A stretch of DNA of 64,000 bases from Ensifer oleiphilus (GCF_013371465.1 NZ_JABWDU010000003.1:496001-560000); one strand, 5' to 3'; positions 46,155 through 55,747 are shown, numbered from the stretch's first letter. Numbers and translations: made by a program. The notes: a model not told the origin generated them from the sequence alone.

Positions 46155-48101
46155 ATGAACGAGGTCCGAGTTCCCAAACCCAGTGACCAGGTCGAAGCAT
46201 CGGAAAGCGGGGCGGGCCGTTCCCCGGCAAAGCTCCACTACAATCGGGACAGGTCCCTTCAGGATTACGTCCGCCAGCATGCAAGCGCCGCGCCTGAGGC
46301 AACCGCCATCGTCTTCGACGATCGGTCGGGGAGCTATGGGGAACTTGACCGACTGTCCGATGCTCTTGCTGCCCACCTTGTGGCAGAAGGTGTCGGTAAG
46401 GGCGATATCGTCTGCCTCTTCGTGCCCCGCTCGCTTGACAGCGTGGTAGCGATGCTTGCCATACTGAAGGCGGGTGCCGCCTACCTGCCGCTTGATACGA
46501 CGTTTCCCGTCGAACACCTGACCTACGTGATCGGCGAATGCGCGCCGACGATAATATTCGTCGACGGGTGCACGCTGGGAACGATGCAACTGGTGGCGGG
46601 TACGCGAGGCAAGATCTTGGATCTCAAGGCCACGATCGAGCGTCTTGCGGCGCTGGATGCCCGAGTGGCGCCCGCCATTGACGTCGGCGGAGACGATCTC
46701 GCCTATGTCATGTACACCTCAGGGTCGACGGGCCGCCCCAAGGGCGTCGCGATACCGCATCGCGGCATTGCCCGTCTGGCGCTCGACCAGACCTATGTGG
46801 AGATCAGCAGCGCTGACGTCGTGCTGCACGCCGCCACCATCGCCTTCGATGCCTCCACCTTCGAAGTCTGGGCCGCATTGACCAATGGCGCCTCGATAGC
46901 GGGCCTGCCGGACGGCACCTTTTCGATCGGTCGCCTGCGCGACGTCATCCGCGACAGCGCAGTCACGGTGTCGCTTCTTACGACGGGTCTGTTCAATCTG
47001 CTGGCCGACTTCGCATCCGGACCGCTGCCTTCGCTGCGCCATATGCTGTTTGGTGGAGAGGTCGCCTCGGCTGAACATGTCAAACGGTTCCAGACCGCTC
47101 ACCCGCATTGCCGATTGACCAACTGCTACGGCCCGACGGAAATTACGGTTCTTGCCAGCACCTTCGATATACCAGCCGGATTCGACGGCAAGGACGTGGC
47201 GATCGGCAGCGCCGTGAACCACACCGGCATCCTGATCGTCGACGGCGATCACAAGCCGGTGGTCAACGGCGTCGAAGGAGAGCTCCTGCTGATCGGTGAT
47301 GGCGTAGCAATCGGCTATTTCAAGCGTCCGGAACTGACGGCGGAACGCTTCGTCACGGTCGAGACGGAGAGCGGTACTGTGCGCGGTTATCTCACCGGCG
47401 ACCTGGCTCTCCTCGACGCGCATGGCGTCGTGATTTTCAAGGGGCGCAGGGACAGGCAGATCAAGCTCAACGGCAAGAGGATCGAGCTCGACGAGATCGA
47501 GGCTGCACTCAGGCGCGATCCGCGCCTCGCCGATGGTGTGGTGATCTGCCAGGATCTCGGCCCTCTGAACAGGCGTATCGTCGGCTATCTGTGTCCATCC
47601 AAAGGCACAACCATTGCCGATGCCGAGCTCAAACGCGGCGTCATGGAAACGTTGCGCACCACCCTGTCGGCCTACATGATCCCCAGCGTGGTGATGGTTC
47701 TCGATCAGCTCCCGCTGCACCAATCCGGCAAGGTCGACCGCAGCAGACTGCCGCTGCCGGCAGATGCCGCTGCGGTCGATCCAGTACCGGCCGCGAACAG
47801 CACCGAACGGCTACTTCTGGAATTGTGGCGCAATGTATTGGGCATCCAGGCAGTGGAACTGGATCGCAATTTCTTTGATCTCGGAGGAACATCGCTTCAG
47901 CTCATGCGGGTGCAGGCAGCGTTGGAGATGAGCCTTGGCCGCGCGATCGACGTGATCGCGCTGTTCCAGTATCCAACGATCCGGGACCTCGCGCGCTACA
48001 TCGACGGCAAGGCAATCATGGGCGCCCGGGCGATCTCGGTCGCCGAGCGGGCATCTTTAAGGCGCAAGACATTGTCGCATCTTCGTAGGGCCGAACCATG
48101 A
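46155..48101 (+). CDS. Stand-alone NRPS adenylation-carrier (A-PCP) didomain protein
   Basis: 648 residues. Adenylation domain about 35-520: A3 YTSGSTGRPKG, A4 FDASTFEVW (D232 equals the alpha-amine-binding Asp of amino acid-activating domains), A5 NCYGPTEITVLA, A8 FKGRRDRQIKLNGKRIELDE, A10 LPLHQSGKVDR. Carrier domain about 540-615 with the phosphopantetheine Ser S580 in FFDLGGTSLQLM. There is no condensation or thioesterase domain and no other biosynthetic gene nearby. My reading of the ten-residue pocket is D-A-F-L-L-G-C-V-L-K, suggesting a hydrophobic amino acid, but this is uncertain. Works with a partner elsewhere or loads an amino acid for a tailoring enzyme. RBS-like GGAGACGACG. Confidence 0.92.
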   Translation: MNEVRVPKPSDQVEASESGAGRSPAKLHYNRDRSLQDYVRQHASAAPEATAIVFDDRSGSYGELDRLSDALAAHLVAEGVGKGDIVCLFVPRSLDSVVAMLAILKAGAAYLPLDTTFPVEHLTYVIGECAPTIIFVDGCTLGTMQLVAGTRGKILDLKATIERLAALDARVAPAIDVGGDDLAYVMYTSGSTGRPKGVAIPHRGIARLALDQTYVEISSADVVLHAATIAFDASTFEVWAALTNGASIAGLPDGTFSIGRLRDVIRDSAVTVSLLTTGLFNLLADFASGPLPSLRHMLFGGEVASAEHVKRFQTAHPHCRLTNCYGPTEITVLASTFDIPAGFDGKDVAIGSAVNHTGILIVDGDHKPVVNGVEGELLLIGDGVAIGYFKRPELTAERFVTVETESGTVRGYLTGDLALLDAHGVVIFKGRRDRQIKLNGKRIELDEIEAALRRDPRLADGVVICQDLGPLNRRIVGYLCPSKGTTIADAELKRGVMETLRTTLSAYMIPSVVMVLDQLPLHQSGKVDRSRLPLPADAAAVDPVPAANSTERLLLELWRNVLGIQAVELDRNFFDLGGTSLQLMRVQAALEMSLGRAIDVIALFQYPTIRDLARYIDGKAIMGARAISVAERASLRRKTLSHLRRAEP

Positions 48102-48241
48102 GGGGCGCCGAGCCGGCTGTCGGGCTTTCCTCCCAGTCTTATTTCACCAAGGACATTCTTCGTCGGATACGTTGAGCGGTTGGGTCTTCCTTGTCCCGGA
48201 CGACCGCGAACTCCATCCCGCAGTCGACGCCCATTGACATC

Positions 48242-48271
48242 AAACACCGGTGCTCGAAACACCGGTGCTCG
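48242..48271. repeat. Tandem 15-bp duplication with CACCGGTG palindrome
   Basis: AAACACCGGTGCTCG occurs twice head to tail, each with the 8-bp palindrome CACCGGTG. The copies are identical. It may be a two-site operator or a recent duplication. Confidence 0.8.
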
Positions 48272-48355
48272 CCTGACCTGCGGGGACGCGGTGTCGATGA
48301 GATCGTCGCGCAATTCCGATGGTTTGGATCGATCTTGGTCTATGGAAAGCAAAAT

Positions 48356-48363
48356 TTAACCAT
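48356..48363 (+). promoter_or_regulatory. CtrA-like octamer
   Basis: TTAACCAT equals the 8-mer CtrA site described in alphaproteobacteria; it lies 114 bases before the wall-enzyme-like gene. One 8-mer is weak evidence. Confidence 0.3.
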
Positions 48364-48476
48364 ACTTGTTCATTCTTTGTCGATCCGTCGTCAAAAAGGG
48401 ACAATCCGGGAAATCGCGCAGCGGTGGTCGCTTGTCGGCCTGAGAGCGTTTGCGAAATTTACTGGCTTGAGATGCA

Positions 48477-49814
48477 TTGTTGAATAAGGTCGTTCGTCCA
48501 CAGTCTTTGCGCCGTCTGCTGCGCCCACTGCTGATCACCTGTTGCGGCATCGCCCTTGCCGGCGCGGCTGCGGGATCCGTGGCCGGTGCAGTCGCGATGG
48601 GCAGCTTCTTCGGTCACGGTTCGGGCACCTTCCTGCCCAAACCAAAGCTCTACACGGCGCAGCAGAAAAAAGAGCGCTCGTGGGTCAAGCAGGCGCGGGT
48701 CGAACAGACGCCGAGGCTGATCGCCGCCGAGGCTGAGCCCGTCGTCCTCGCAAGCCTTGACGGCGCCGAAGGGAAACGCCCCCGCAGTGCCGATATCTTT
48801 GGCGATGACCAGACCAATGGCAAGGCAGCGCGGCTTTCCCCCGGTGGAAAGCAGACTGCATTGACATCCGAGCAGCTCGTCCGCCATTTCAAGGCATCTC
48901 ATTCAACCTCGCCAAGCCGCGCGATCGCCGGGATTGATGCACCTGCACCGGAACGGTTCGGGCCGCCGCTCGCCGGCGCGATCGACAAGCCCCTTGTCTC
49001 GCTGGCCTACGCAGGTCCCTCCAAGGGCGCTTCGGGCAGCGCTGTTTTCTCGGCTTTGCTGACGGTCCCTTTGGAAGACGACATCGCGGCCTCGCAGGAG
49101 CCGAACGCCGAAGATGAGGTCCTTGCCCTGCCAGATTATGAGGATACGCCGTCCTCGGGACCGATGCCGCAGTTCCGTCCCGGCGGCGTCCAAACCCAAA
49201 AGCCTGCCGCCGAAACGGAAAAGCCCGAAACCAGGCGTGCCAGAGCCGACGCCGTACCGAAGGCCGATGAGCGGGAAGCGCCAAGGCAGCAGGAGCTTGC
49301 CTTTGTGCGGCCGAACAATCCGGCAGAAAACAGATCCGGCGGTGGCCTCGGGGCGCTGCGCAATCTGTTCGGTGGCGGAACCCGGGCAGGAAATGGCGTC
49401 GCCGTCTACGACATCTCCGCGGCGAAGGTCTACATGCCTGACGGCAGTGTGCTCGAGGCCCATTCCGGCATCGGAAAGATGGCCGACAATCCGCGTTACG
49501 TGAATGTCAAGATGACCGGGCCGACCCCACCGCACACCTATAATCTCAAGATGCGCGAGACGCGCTTCCACGGTGTTGAAGCGATCCGCATGTTGCCGAT
49601 CGACGGCAGAAACAAGCACGGCCGCGACGGCTTCCTGACCCACAGCTACCTCTTGCGCGGCGGCCGGGCGGAATCACATGGCTGCGTCGCCTTCAAGGAC
49701 TATCCGCGTTTCCTCACCGCCTTCAAACAGGGCAAGGTCAGGCAGATCGTCGTGGTGCCGAGCGGCGGACGTGCAGCCGGAATGCAAATGGCATCAAACG
49801 GCAAGAACACCTGA
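48477..49814 (+). CDS. Membrane-anchored Tlde1/L,D-transpeptidase-like protein (DUF2778)
   Basis: 445 residues from TTG 48477 (TTG 48480 also possible; no ATG or clear RBS). An N-terminal helix (LLITCCGIALAGAAAGSVAG, about 17-40) anchors or exports it; residues about 45-295 are low complexity, rich in Pro, Ala and charges. The C-terminal 150 residues are the Tlde1 (DUF2778) domain with the L,D-transpeptidase-like SHGCVAF motif (Cys nucleophile with preceding His) and earlier HSGIGKMADNPRYVNVKM, TPPHTYNLKMRETRFHGVEA. Tlde1 proteins cut or exchange D-amino acids on peptidoglycan; in Salmonella one is a type VI effector. Here no type VI gene is nearby, so a housekeeping wall role is more likely. 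Function not proven. Confidence 0.78.
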   Translation: MLNKVVRPQSLRRLLRPLLITCCGIALAGAAAGSVAGAVAMGSFFGHGSGTFLPKPKLYTAQQKKERSWVKQARVEQTPRLIAAEAEPVVLASLDGAEGKRPRSADIFGDDQTNGKAARLSPGGKQTALTSEQLVRHFKASHSTSPSRAIAGIDAPAPERFGPPLAGAIDKPLVSLAYAGPSKGASGSAVFSALLTVPLEDDIAASQEPNAEDEVLALPDYEDTPSSGPMPQFRPGGVQTQKPAAETEKPETRRARADAVPKADEREAPRQQELAFVRPNNPAENRSGGGLGALRNLFGGGTRAGNGVAVYDISAAKVYMPDGSVLEAHSGIGKMADNPRYVNVKMTGPTPPHTYNLKMRETRFHGVEAIRMLPIDGRNKHGRDGFLTHSYLLRGGRAESHGCVAFKDYPRFLTAFKQGKVRQIVVVPSGGRAAGMQMASNGKNT

Positions 49815-49938
49815 CAGGCAGCGCTCGCCAGTCGCTTGGGTGAAGCAAGGCATGACGACAGGCTCTTCCGCAGGCGAAGCGTGGGCATTAAGATCTCGAC
49901 TTCCAGAGGAGCGAGAATGAGAGGCGCGGGAGCCAGTC

Positions 49939-50205
49939 ATGTGCCGAAACATAAAACCCCTGTTCAATTTCGATCCGCCTGCGACTGACGAGGAGATCCA
50001 CGACGCCGCAGTGCAGTTCGTGCGCAAGCTCAGCGGAACGACCAAACCGTCCAAACGCAATCAAGCGGCCTTCGAGCAAGCAGTCGCTTCGATTGCGGCC
50101 TGCGCCCGGGAATTGCTCGTCACGCTCGAGACGTCCCACCCCCCGCGCAACCGCGAAGAAGAAGCAAACAAGGCCCGCGCCAGAATGGCGGCCCGCTTCG
50201 CCTGA
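49939..50205 (+). CDS. DUF2277-family small protein
   Basis: 88 residues behind GGGAG (49929-49933). The start CRNIKPLFNFDPPATDEEIH and the AAVQFVRKLSGTTKPSKRNQ stretch are characteristic of DUF2277, widespread in bacteria and of unknown function. Single-gene unit between the wall enzyme and the Lrp regulator. Confidence 0.85.
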   Translation: MCRNIKPLFNFDPPATDEEIHDAAVQFVRKLSGTTKPSKRNQAAFEQAVASIAACARELLVTLETSHPPRNREEEANKARARMAARFA

Positions 50206-50299
50206 CAGGCGACCATTGTTCGATGGTGGTGCACCAGTCTGCCTGAGGCAATGTGCTTCTCCACGAGGTCCTCGTGCGGACGGGCGAAGGCGTGGCCGC

Positions 50300-50713
50300 T
50301 CACGCTGGCCCGAGCATCATAAAGGTTTCGCTTTTCGAGACGCCATCGATTGCCCGAACCGTTGAGATGAGCTCGTTCAGCTCCGACATGGTCGAAACCT
50401 CGATCTCCGCGATTATGTCCCAGACTCCGTTGGTGTTGGACACGGCAGCCACCCCTGGCAGACGCTTTACGGCCGATACTGCCGGCCGTGGCGAACCGTC
50501 TATCATGATCAGGATGAAGGCCCTGATCAGATCCTTGCTGATGTCGTTCTTCAGGCGGACCGTGAAGCCCTTGATCACTCCATCGGTGACAAGGCGATCA
50601 AGCCTCTTCTGCGCCGTTGCGCGCGCAACCCCGAGAAGCTGTGCCAGTTGCGGCACCGAAGCTCTGCCGTTGATGCGCAGTTCGGCAATGAGCCGTCTAT
50701 CGAGATCATCCAC
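50300..50713 (-). CDS. Lrp/AsnC-family transcriptional regulator
   Basis: 137 residues from GTG 50713 behind AGGAAG. HTH in LDRRLIAELRINGRASVPQL, then GVARATAQKRLDRLVTDGVI (residues 3-50); RAM domain about 60-137 with TNGVWDIIAEIEV. Divergent from the polar amino acid ABC operon, which it likely activates. CTATTTCG is repeated 20 bases apart in the spacer. Confidence 0.92.
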   Translation of the reverse strand: MDDLDRRLIAELRINGRASVPQLAQLLGVARATAQKRLDRLVTDGVIKGFTVRLKNDISKDLIRAFILIMIDGSPRPAVSAVKRLPGVAAVSNTNGVWDIIAEIEVSTMSELNELISTVRAIDGVSKSETFMMLGPA

Positions 50714-50723
50714 CGAATACTTC

Positions 50724-50759
50724 CTATTTCGTCATTCTGACTACTATTTCGGCAGAAAT
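50724..50759. promoter_or_regulatory. Candidate Lrp half-site array
   Basis: CTATTTCG occurs at 50724-50731 and 50744-50751, two helical turns apart, and the second copy is part of the perfect dyad ATTTC-GGCA-GAAAT (50746-50759). It starts 11 bases from the Lrp GTG. The same CTATTTC half-site lies in the operator of the first Lrp gene. Confidence 0.55.
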
Positions 50760-50962
50760 GGGGAAATTCAAGCACTTTGTATTCTTTTTTGTTCTCCCCA
50801 ACCGCACTACGAATCCCTCATCGAGACAGAGCAGCCGGAATAAAGCGGGACCAGACAAGACAGCCCGGCTTCACGCCCTGTCGACCGATCCATGCCTTGG
50901 GAATTGCCGCCGCAATCCACGCGATGATCCGTGATGTCGGCTCGAATTGGGAGATGATACAG

Positions 50963-51736
50963 ATGAAATTGAACCGCGTTTTTTCTGCCGTGATGGTCGC
51001 CGCCGCGATCTGCATGCCGTTCACCGCCGCCAATGCTGATGATCTGCAGAAGATCGAGGGGACCGGCAAATTGTCGGTTGCTCTCTCTGGCGTCTTCCCC
51101 CCATTCAGCTTCGTCGACGAAAGCAACAAGGTCGTCGGTTTCGACGCCGATATAGGCTCGGAAATCGCCCGCCGGCTGAAGGTCGAGCCGAACATCGTGA
51201 CAACCGCCTGGGACGGCATCATCGCCGGTCTCGTCACCGGCCGCTATGACACGATCATCGGCTCCATGAGCATCACCGAAGATCGCAAGAAGGCCGTCGA
51301 CTTCGTCGGCCCCTACTACCGTTCCGGCCTTGCCGTCTTCGTTCGCAAGGGTGCCGGCGTCGCCAGCGTCGACGAGCTGAAGGGCAAGACCATCGGCGTC
51401 ACGCTCGGCGAAGCCGCCGAGAAATGGGCACGCGACCAGAACACGTTCGAGATCCGCACCTACAAGGGCCTTCCCGAAATGCTTCTCGACCTCGGTGCGG
51501 GCCGCGTCGATGCCATCGTTGCCGACGACGTTCCCGTATTCGTGGCGATTGCCAAGAGCAACGCGCCGATCGAACAGATCAAGGACGACAAGCTTCCGCG
51601 CTACGACATCGGCATCGCGATCCGCAAGGACAATCCAGCGCTCGCCGCTGCCATGCAGAAGGCACTGGACGACATGATGGCCGATGGCACCTACGAAGCC
51701 ATTTCTAAGAAGTGGATCGGCCGGGACATTCGTTGA
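50963..51736 (+). CDS. Polar amino acid ABC transporter substrate-binding protein
   Basis: 257 residues from ATG 50963 behind GGGAG at 9 bases; ATG 50954 is too close to that site. Signal peptide to about ANA (residue 24). Family 3 solute-binding motifs: GVFPPFSFVDESNKVVGFDADIG, RYDTIIGSMSITEDRKKAVD, GKTIGVTLGEAAEKWA. Lrp regulator upstream and ornithine cyclodeaminase downstream favour a basic or ornithine-type ligand. Confidence 0.92.
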   Translation: MKLNRVFSAVMVAAAICMPFTAANADDLQKIEGTGKLSVALSGVFPPFSFVDESNKVVGFDADIGSEIARRLKVEPNIVTTAWDGIIAGLVTGRYDTIIGSMSITEDRKKAVDFVGPYYRSGLAVFVRKGAGVASVDELKGKTIGVTLGEAAEKWARDQNTFEIRTYKGLPEMLLDLGAGRVDAIVADDVPVFVAIAKSNAPIEQIKDDKLPRYDIGIAIRKDNPALAAAMQKALDDMMADGTYEAISKKWIGRDIR

Positions 51737-51743
51737 TGGGATC

Positions 51744-51770
51744 GGCCGGGACACGAGATGTGTCTCGGCC
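51744..51770 (+). other. Intercistronic hairpin after the binding-protein gene
   Basis: GGCCGGGACAC and GTGTCTCGGCC form an 11-bp stem with one G-T pair and a 5-base loop, 8 bases after the stop. No T-run. Same class as the other post-binding-protein hairpins. Confidence 0.55.
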
Positions 51771-51927
51771 CGCCTACATTCCAAAGGAATGGCGGTGTTC
51801 GGCTTGACGAGACAGTCCGCCGCATCCGTCGAGTCTGGTAGCTCCAAGGCAGGTCACCTTAGGGAGCCGCTTCACGCGGCCCTTGCAAGGCGGCGCACGC
51901 CCGCGAGCCTCGCACGCAGAGGCAGGA

Positions 51928-52590
51928 ATGGATTTTCAACTGATCGGGCGAATATTGCCCCATATAGTCGAAGCGTCGTTGCTGACGGTCGGCCTTACGA
52001 TCTGTTCGCTGGCGCTCGGCCTTGTCGTCGCCGCTAGCGTGGTCGCGGGACGCTTCTCCAGGATGACGCCGATACGCTGGCTTGCGACGGCCTATGTCAG
52101 CGTCATGCGTGGCACCCCCCTCCTGGTTCAGCTCTTTATCGTCTTCTTCGGCGGTCCGCAGTTCGGGCTGGAGCTGACGCCGTTCATGGCCGGTGTGCTG
52201 ACCATGGGGTTCAACATTGGCGCCTACATGTCGGAGGGTATCAAGGGCGCCATCATCGCCGTCGACAAGGGACAGGGAGAAGCGTCGCGTTCGATCGGGT
52301 TCGGCCGCTTCGATACCATGCGCCTCTTCATTCTGCCGCAAGCAGCCCCCCTGATGATCCGGTCGCTGGGCGTCAACACGGTAATTCTGTCGAAGAGCAC
52401 AGCGCTTGTGTCGACGATCGGCGTCGTCGAACTGACCTACTCGGCACAGCGTTTCGTCACGTCCACCTACAAGCCGTTCGAAGTTTTTGCCGTTTCAGGC
52501 GCTGCCTACATTGCAATCGTCGCCCTGATTTCACTGATCGTGCGCGGCACAGAAAAGCTGTTCGATGCCGACAGGAGGGTCGGAGCATGA
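51928..52590 (+). CDS. Polar amino acid ABC transporter permease (HisM/GlnP family)
   Basis: 220 residues from ATG 51928 (AGAGGCAGGA upstream). Five helices; VSVMRGTPLLVQLFIVFFG is the family N-terminal signature and ASRSIGFGRFDTMRLFILPQ the coupling loop. Stop overlaps the next permease start by ATGA. Confidence 0.93.
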   Translation: MDFQLIGRILPHIVEASLLTVGLTICSLALGLVVAASVVAGRFSRMTPIRWLATAYVSVMRGTPLLVQLFIVFFGGPQFGLELTPFMAGVLTMGFNIGAYMSEGIKGAIIAVDKGQGEASRSIGFGRFDTMRLFILPQAAPLMIRSLGVNTVILSKSTALVSTIGVVELTYSAQRFVTSTYKPFEVFAVSGAAYIAIVALISLIVRGTEKLFDADRRVGA

Positions 52591-53243
52591 CACTCGATTT
52601 CGGCGTGGTGCCGTCCTACGCGCAGCTTCTGTTCACCGGTCTGCTCTGGACGATTTTCATCACCGTACTGGCGGGCTCCATCAGCATCCTGCTCGGCATA
52701 GCCATCGCCACCACAACGCTCTACGGGCCAAAGCTTGCAAGCCTGCCGGTGCGCCGCATCACCTTTCTTTTCCTGGGCACGCCGCTGCTGCTGCAGCTCT
52801 ATCTGCTCTACTACGGCCTATCGCAGGTGGGCGTCATGCTTCCCGCCTTCTGGACCGGGGTGGTTGGGCTTGGCCTGCACTACGCCGCCTACAACGCGGA
52901 TATTTTCCGTGCGTCGCTGCACGCCGTCGATCCCGGGCAGGCCGAAGCGGCAAGATCATTGGGGTTCAGCCGCGGCGCCACCCGGCGCCTCTTCATCATG
53001 CCGCAGGCCATCGTGACGGCGCTACCGCAGGTCGGCAACAACAGCATCATCCTCCTGAAGGACACAGCCGTCCTCTCGGTTCTTGGCATCGCCGAACTGG
53101 TCCTGAACGCGCAGCGTGCGATCAGCGAGACCTACCGACCCTTTGAATTCTACTTCACCGCAGCTCTTCTCTATTACGTCGTCAATCTGGCGATGGAATT
53201 CCTGTTGGGCATTGCCGCCCGGAAAGCGGAGGAAATCCGATGA
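52587..53243 (+). CDS. Polar amino acid ABC transporter permease (HisQ family)
   Basis: 218 residues. [19 protein letters not shown] is the HisQ-type motif and [20 protein letters not shown] the coupling loop. ATGA overlaps both neighbours, so permeases and ATPase form one translation unit. Confidence 0.93.
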   Translation: MTLDFGVVPSYAQLLFTGLLWTIFITVLAGSISILLGIAIATTTLYGPKLASLPVRRITFLFLGTPLLLQLYLLYYGLSQVGVMLPAFWTGVVGLGLHYAAYNADIFRASLHAVDPGQAEAARSLGFSRGATRRLFIMPQAIVTALPQVGNNSIILLKDTAVLSVLGIAELVLNAQRAISETYRPFEFYFTAALLYYVVNLAMEFLLGIAARKAEEIR

Positions 53244-54004
53244 CGACACAGACTCCCATGATCGAACTGCGGCAAATCCGCAAATCCTACGGCAGCCACG
53301 AAGTGCTCAAAGGGATCGACCTCAGTGTCGCGCGCGGCAAGATCGTTTCCATCATCGGCCCGAGCGGTTCGGGAAAAAGCACCCTGCTGAGATCCATCAA
53401 CATGCTGGAGGAAACATCCAGAGGCGAGATCTGGCTTGACGGCCATCAGGTCAACCGACCGTTGAAAGGGCGCGCGTTCGAGAGCCACATCAACCATATC
53501 CGCCGGGAAATGGGCATGGTGTTTCAACAGTTCAATCTCTTTCCGCACCTGACCGTCCTGCAGAACATCACGATCGGGCCGATGCGGCTCAAGGGGCTGA
53601 CCAAGGCCGAAGCCCTTGACCGGGCCAACGCCCTCCTTGCCAAGGTCGGGCTCTCGGAAAAGGGAAATGCTTACCCCGCACGGCTCTCGGGTGGCCAGAA
53701 ACAGCGTGTCGCTATCGCCCGCGCGCTTGCGATGCAGCCGAAGGTCATGCTGTTCGACGAGGCGACCTCGGCGCTCGACCCCGAACTGGTCGAGGAGGTC
53801 AACCAGGTCATGAAGCAGCTTGCCGCCGAACACATGACCATGCTGATCGTGACGCACGAGATGCGGTTTGCCGCCGAAGTGTCCGATCACGTGATGTTCA
53901 TGGATGCCGGCGTGGTAATCGAACAGGGAGAACCCGCTCAGGTTCTTTCCGACCCGTTAGAGGAGCGCACACGCGCTTTCCTTCGCAAGCACCTCTCGAA
54001 TTGA
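53240..54004 (+). CDS. Polar amino acid ABC transporter ATP-binding protein
   Basis: 254 residues: Walker [20 protein letters not shown], signature [15 protein letters not shown], Walker [17 protein letters not shown]. GlnQ/HisP type. Starts by ATGA overlap with the second permease. Confidence 0.95.
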   Translation: MTTQTPMIELRQIRKSYGSHEVLKGIDLSVARGKIVSIIGPSGSGKSTLLRSINMLEETSRGEIWLDGHQVNRPLKGRAFESHINHIRREMGMVFQQFNLFPHLTVLQNITIGPMRLKGLTKAEALDRANALLAKVGLSEKGNAYPARLSGGQKQRVAIARALAMQPKVMLFDEATSALDPELVEEVNQVMKQLAAEHMTMLIVTHEMRFAAEVSDHVMFMDAGVVIEQGEPAQVLSDPLEERTRAFLRKHLSN

Positions 54005-54020
54005 ACGACGGAGAAACAGG

Positions 54021-55715
54021 ATGACGACCTCACGACAGCAGAATGTTTCCCGAACCGGAACCCGGATCGACAGCAATCGAGCCCGGGAACTTGCCCTGCG
54101 CATAACCTCGTGGTCGAGCGAAACCGGCACGCCCGGTGAAGCCGGATTTGCCGATCAGTTGCACGGGCTTCTGAGCGAGCTTGCCTATTTTCGCGCGCAC
54201 CCCGAAGATCTTCGCCTGGTCGAAAGCCATGGAGAGCCCCTCACCCGCAATGTCGTGGCGCTTGTTCGTGGCACGGGCAAGCGGACGCTGGTCCTGGCGG
54301 GACACTTCGATACGGTCTCGACCGACAACTATCACGAACTCAAACCGCTGGCGTGCGACAGCCTCCGACTGAAGGAAGCCTTGGTGGAGAGCCTCTCGGT
54401 TCGGGACGACCGTTCCGAACAGGAGGAACGGGCGCTGCAGGATCTGCTGAGCGCCGACTTCCTGCCCGGCCGCGGTCTGCTCGACATGAAGAGCGGCATC
54501 GCAGTTGCGATCGCCTGCCTCGAAAACTTCGCAGCCGACCCCGATCGCCAGGGCAATCTGATGCTGGTCGCCACGCCGGATGAAGAACGCGAAAGCCGCG
54601 GCATGCGCTCGCTGCGCGACGCGCTGCCGAGCCTCACGTCAACATTGGACGTCGAGATTGCCGCCGGCATCAACCTGGATGTGACGTCGGATCAGGGCGA
54701 CGGCAGCGAAGGCCGCGCCGTCTATGCCGGTACGATCGGCAAACTTCTGCCTTTCGCGCTGGTGATCGGCTGCAGCTCCCATGCCAGCTACCCGTTCGAA
54801 GGCGTCAGCGCGCAGGCAATGGCCGCCGGAATTCTGGCCCGTCTGGAGGGCAATGCCGCCCTGGCCGACCGCGACGAGAACGATATTTCCCCCCCGCCGA
54901 TTTGCCTGGAAGCCAAGGATCTGCGCGACGGGTATGAGGTAACCACGCCGGAGCGGTTCTGGATCGCCTTCAACTGGCTGTACCATGCCATGCCAGCCGA
55001 CGACTTGTTCGCCCGCTTCAGGCAGGAAGTGTTATCCGGCGCCACCGAAGCGGTGGATCGCTTCGCTTCGCAATCCGCCGAGTATGGCAGGCTCGTCGGC
55101 AGAAGTGCGGGCGCCACGCCGGGCAGGCCACGTCTTTTGACCTTCAAGGAATTGCGTGCCTTGGCCAAGCAGGTTTGCGGCGAGGGCTTCGACGCCCTCC
55201 ACGCGGCCAAGGAAACGTCACTCTGTGCTATCGACAACCCCTTGGTCTTCACGCGGCAACTGACGGAGTGGCTGGTTGGGATCGCCCGATTGTCCGGCCC
55301 TGCCATTGTCGTCGGCTTTTCTGGGCTGCACTACCCCTCGAGCCACCTGCGGCTCGATAAACCGAATGACCGCGCCCTGCATCAGGCCATCGAAAAGGCG
55401 CGTGCGGGTCTCGGCTCCGATCCTGACCGTAGCCTGGTCTGGAAGCCGCATTTCCAGGGCATCTCCGACATGAGTTTCCTGGGCTTGGCGGCGAGCGGCA
55501 GTGAGGTGGTTTCGGACAACACGCCGATCTCGCGGTTGATCGATCGTCCGCCGGAGAATGCGCTACGCTTCCCGGCCGTCAATCTCGGTCCCTGGGGCCG
55601 GGAGTTCCACCAGAAGTTCGAGCGCGTGCATGCCCCCTACGCGTTCGAGGTCCTCCCGGATCTCGTCTCCGAGATTGCCAGAACATTCCTCGCCGACGAC
55701 GGCCACGGAAATTGA
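54021..55715 (+). CDS. RocB-like M20 peptidase/deacylase
   Basis: 564 residues, 16 bases after the ATPase stop. M20 metal motifs: VLAGHFDTVSTDN, RGLLDMKSGIAVAIACLE and VATPDEERESRGMRSL supply H, D, D, E, E; CSSHASYPFEG carries the dimerisation-domain His and GLHYPSSHLRLD the last metal His. Longer than ordinary M20 enzymes and most like the arginine-utilisation protein RocB group, whose reaction is unsettled. The operon (amino acid importer, ornithine cyclodeaminase) suggests hydrolysis of an N-acyl ornithine, arginine or similar compound. Confidence 0.88.
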   Translation: MTTSRQQNVSRTGTRIDSNRARELALRITSWSSETGTPGEAGFADQLHGLLSELAYFRAHPEDLRLVESHGEPLTRNVVALVRGTGKRTLVLAGHFDTVSTDNYHELKPLACDSLRLKEALVESLSVRDDRSEQEERALQDLLSADFLPGRGLLDMKSGIAVAIACLENFAADPDRQGNLMLVATPDEERESRGMRSLRDALPSLTSTLDVEIAAGINLDVTSDQGDGSEGRAVYAGTIGKLLPFALVIGCSSHASYPFEGVSAQAMAAGILARLEGNAALADRDENDISPPPICLEAKDLRDGYEVTTPERFWIAFNWLYHAMPADDLFARFRQEVLSGATEAVDRFASQSAEYGRLVGRSAGATPGRPRLLTFKELRALAKQVCGEGFDALHAAKETSLCAIDNPLVFTRQLTEWLVGIARLSGPAIVVGFSGLHYPSSHLRLDKPNDRALHQAIEKARAGLGSDPDRSLVWKPHFQGISDMSFLGLAASGSEVVSDNTPISRLIDRPPENALRFPAVNLGPWGREFHQKFERVHAPYAFEVLPDLVSEIARTFLADDGHGN

Positions 55716-55730
55716 TGCCGCCAAAGGGTG

Positions 55731-55747
55731 CGAGTGGGAACCACTCG
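55731..55747 (+). other. Intercistronic hairpin before the cyclodeaminase gene
   Basis: CGAGTGG/CCACTCG with a GAA loop forms a perfect 7-bp stem in the 76-base gap. No T-run; the downstream gene is probably still cotranscribed. Confidence 0.5.

Larger units (their letters stand above)
48102..48476. other. Spacer between A-PCP and LDT-like genes
   Basis: 375 bases without a gene. It contains a 15-bp tandem duplication with CACCGGTG palindromes (48242-48271) and a TTAACCAT octamer (48356-48363) in an AT-rich region likely to be the promoter of the following gene. Confidence 0.5.
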
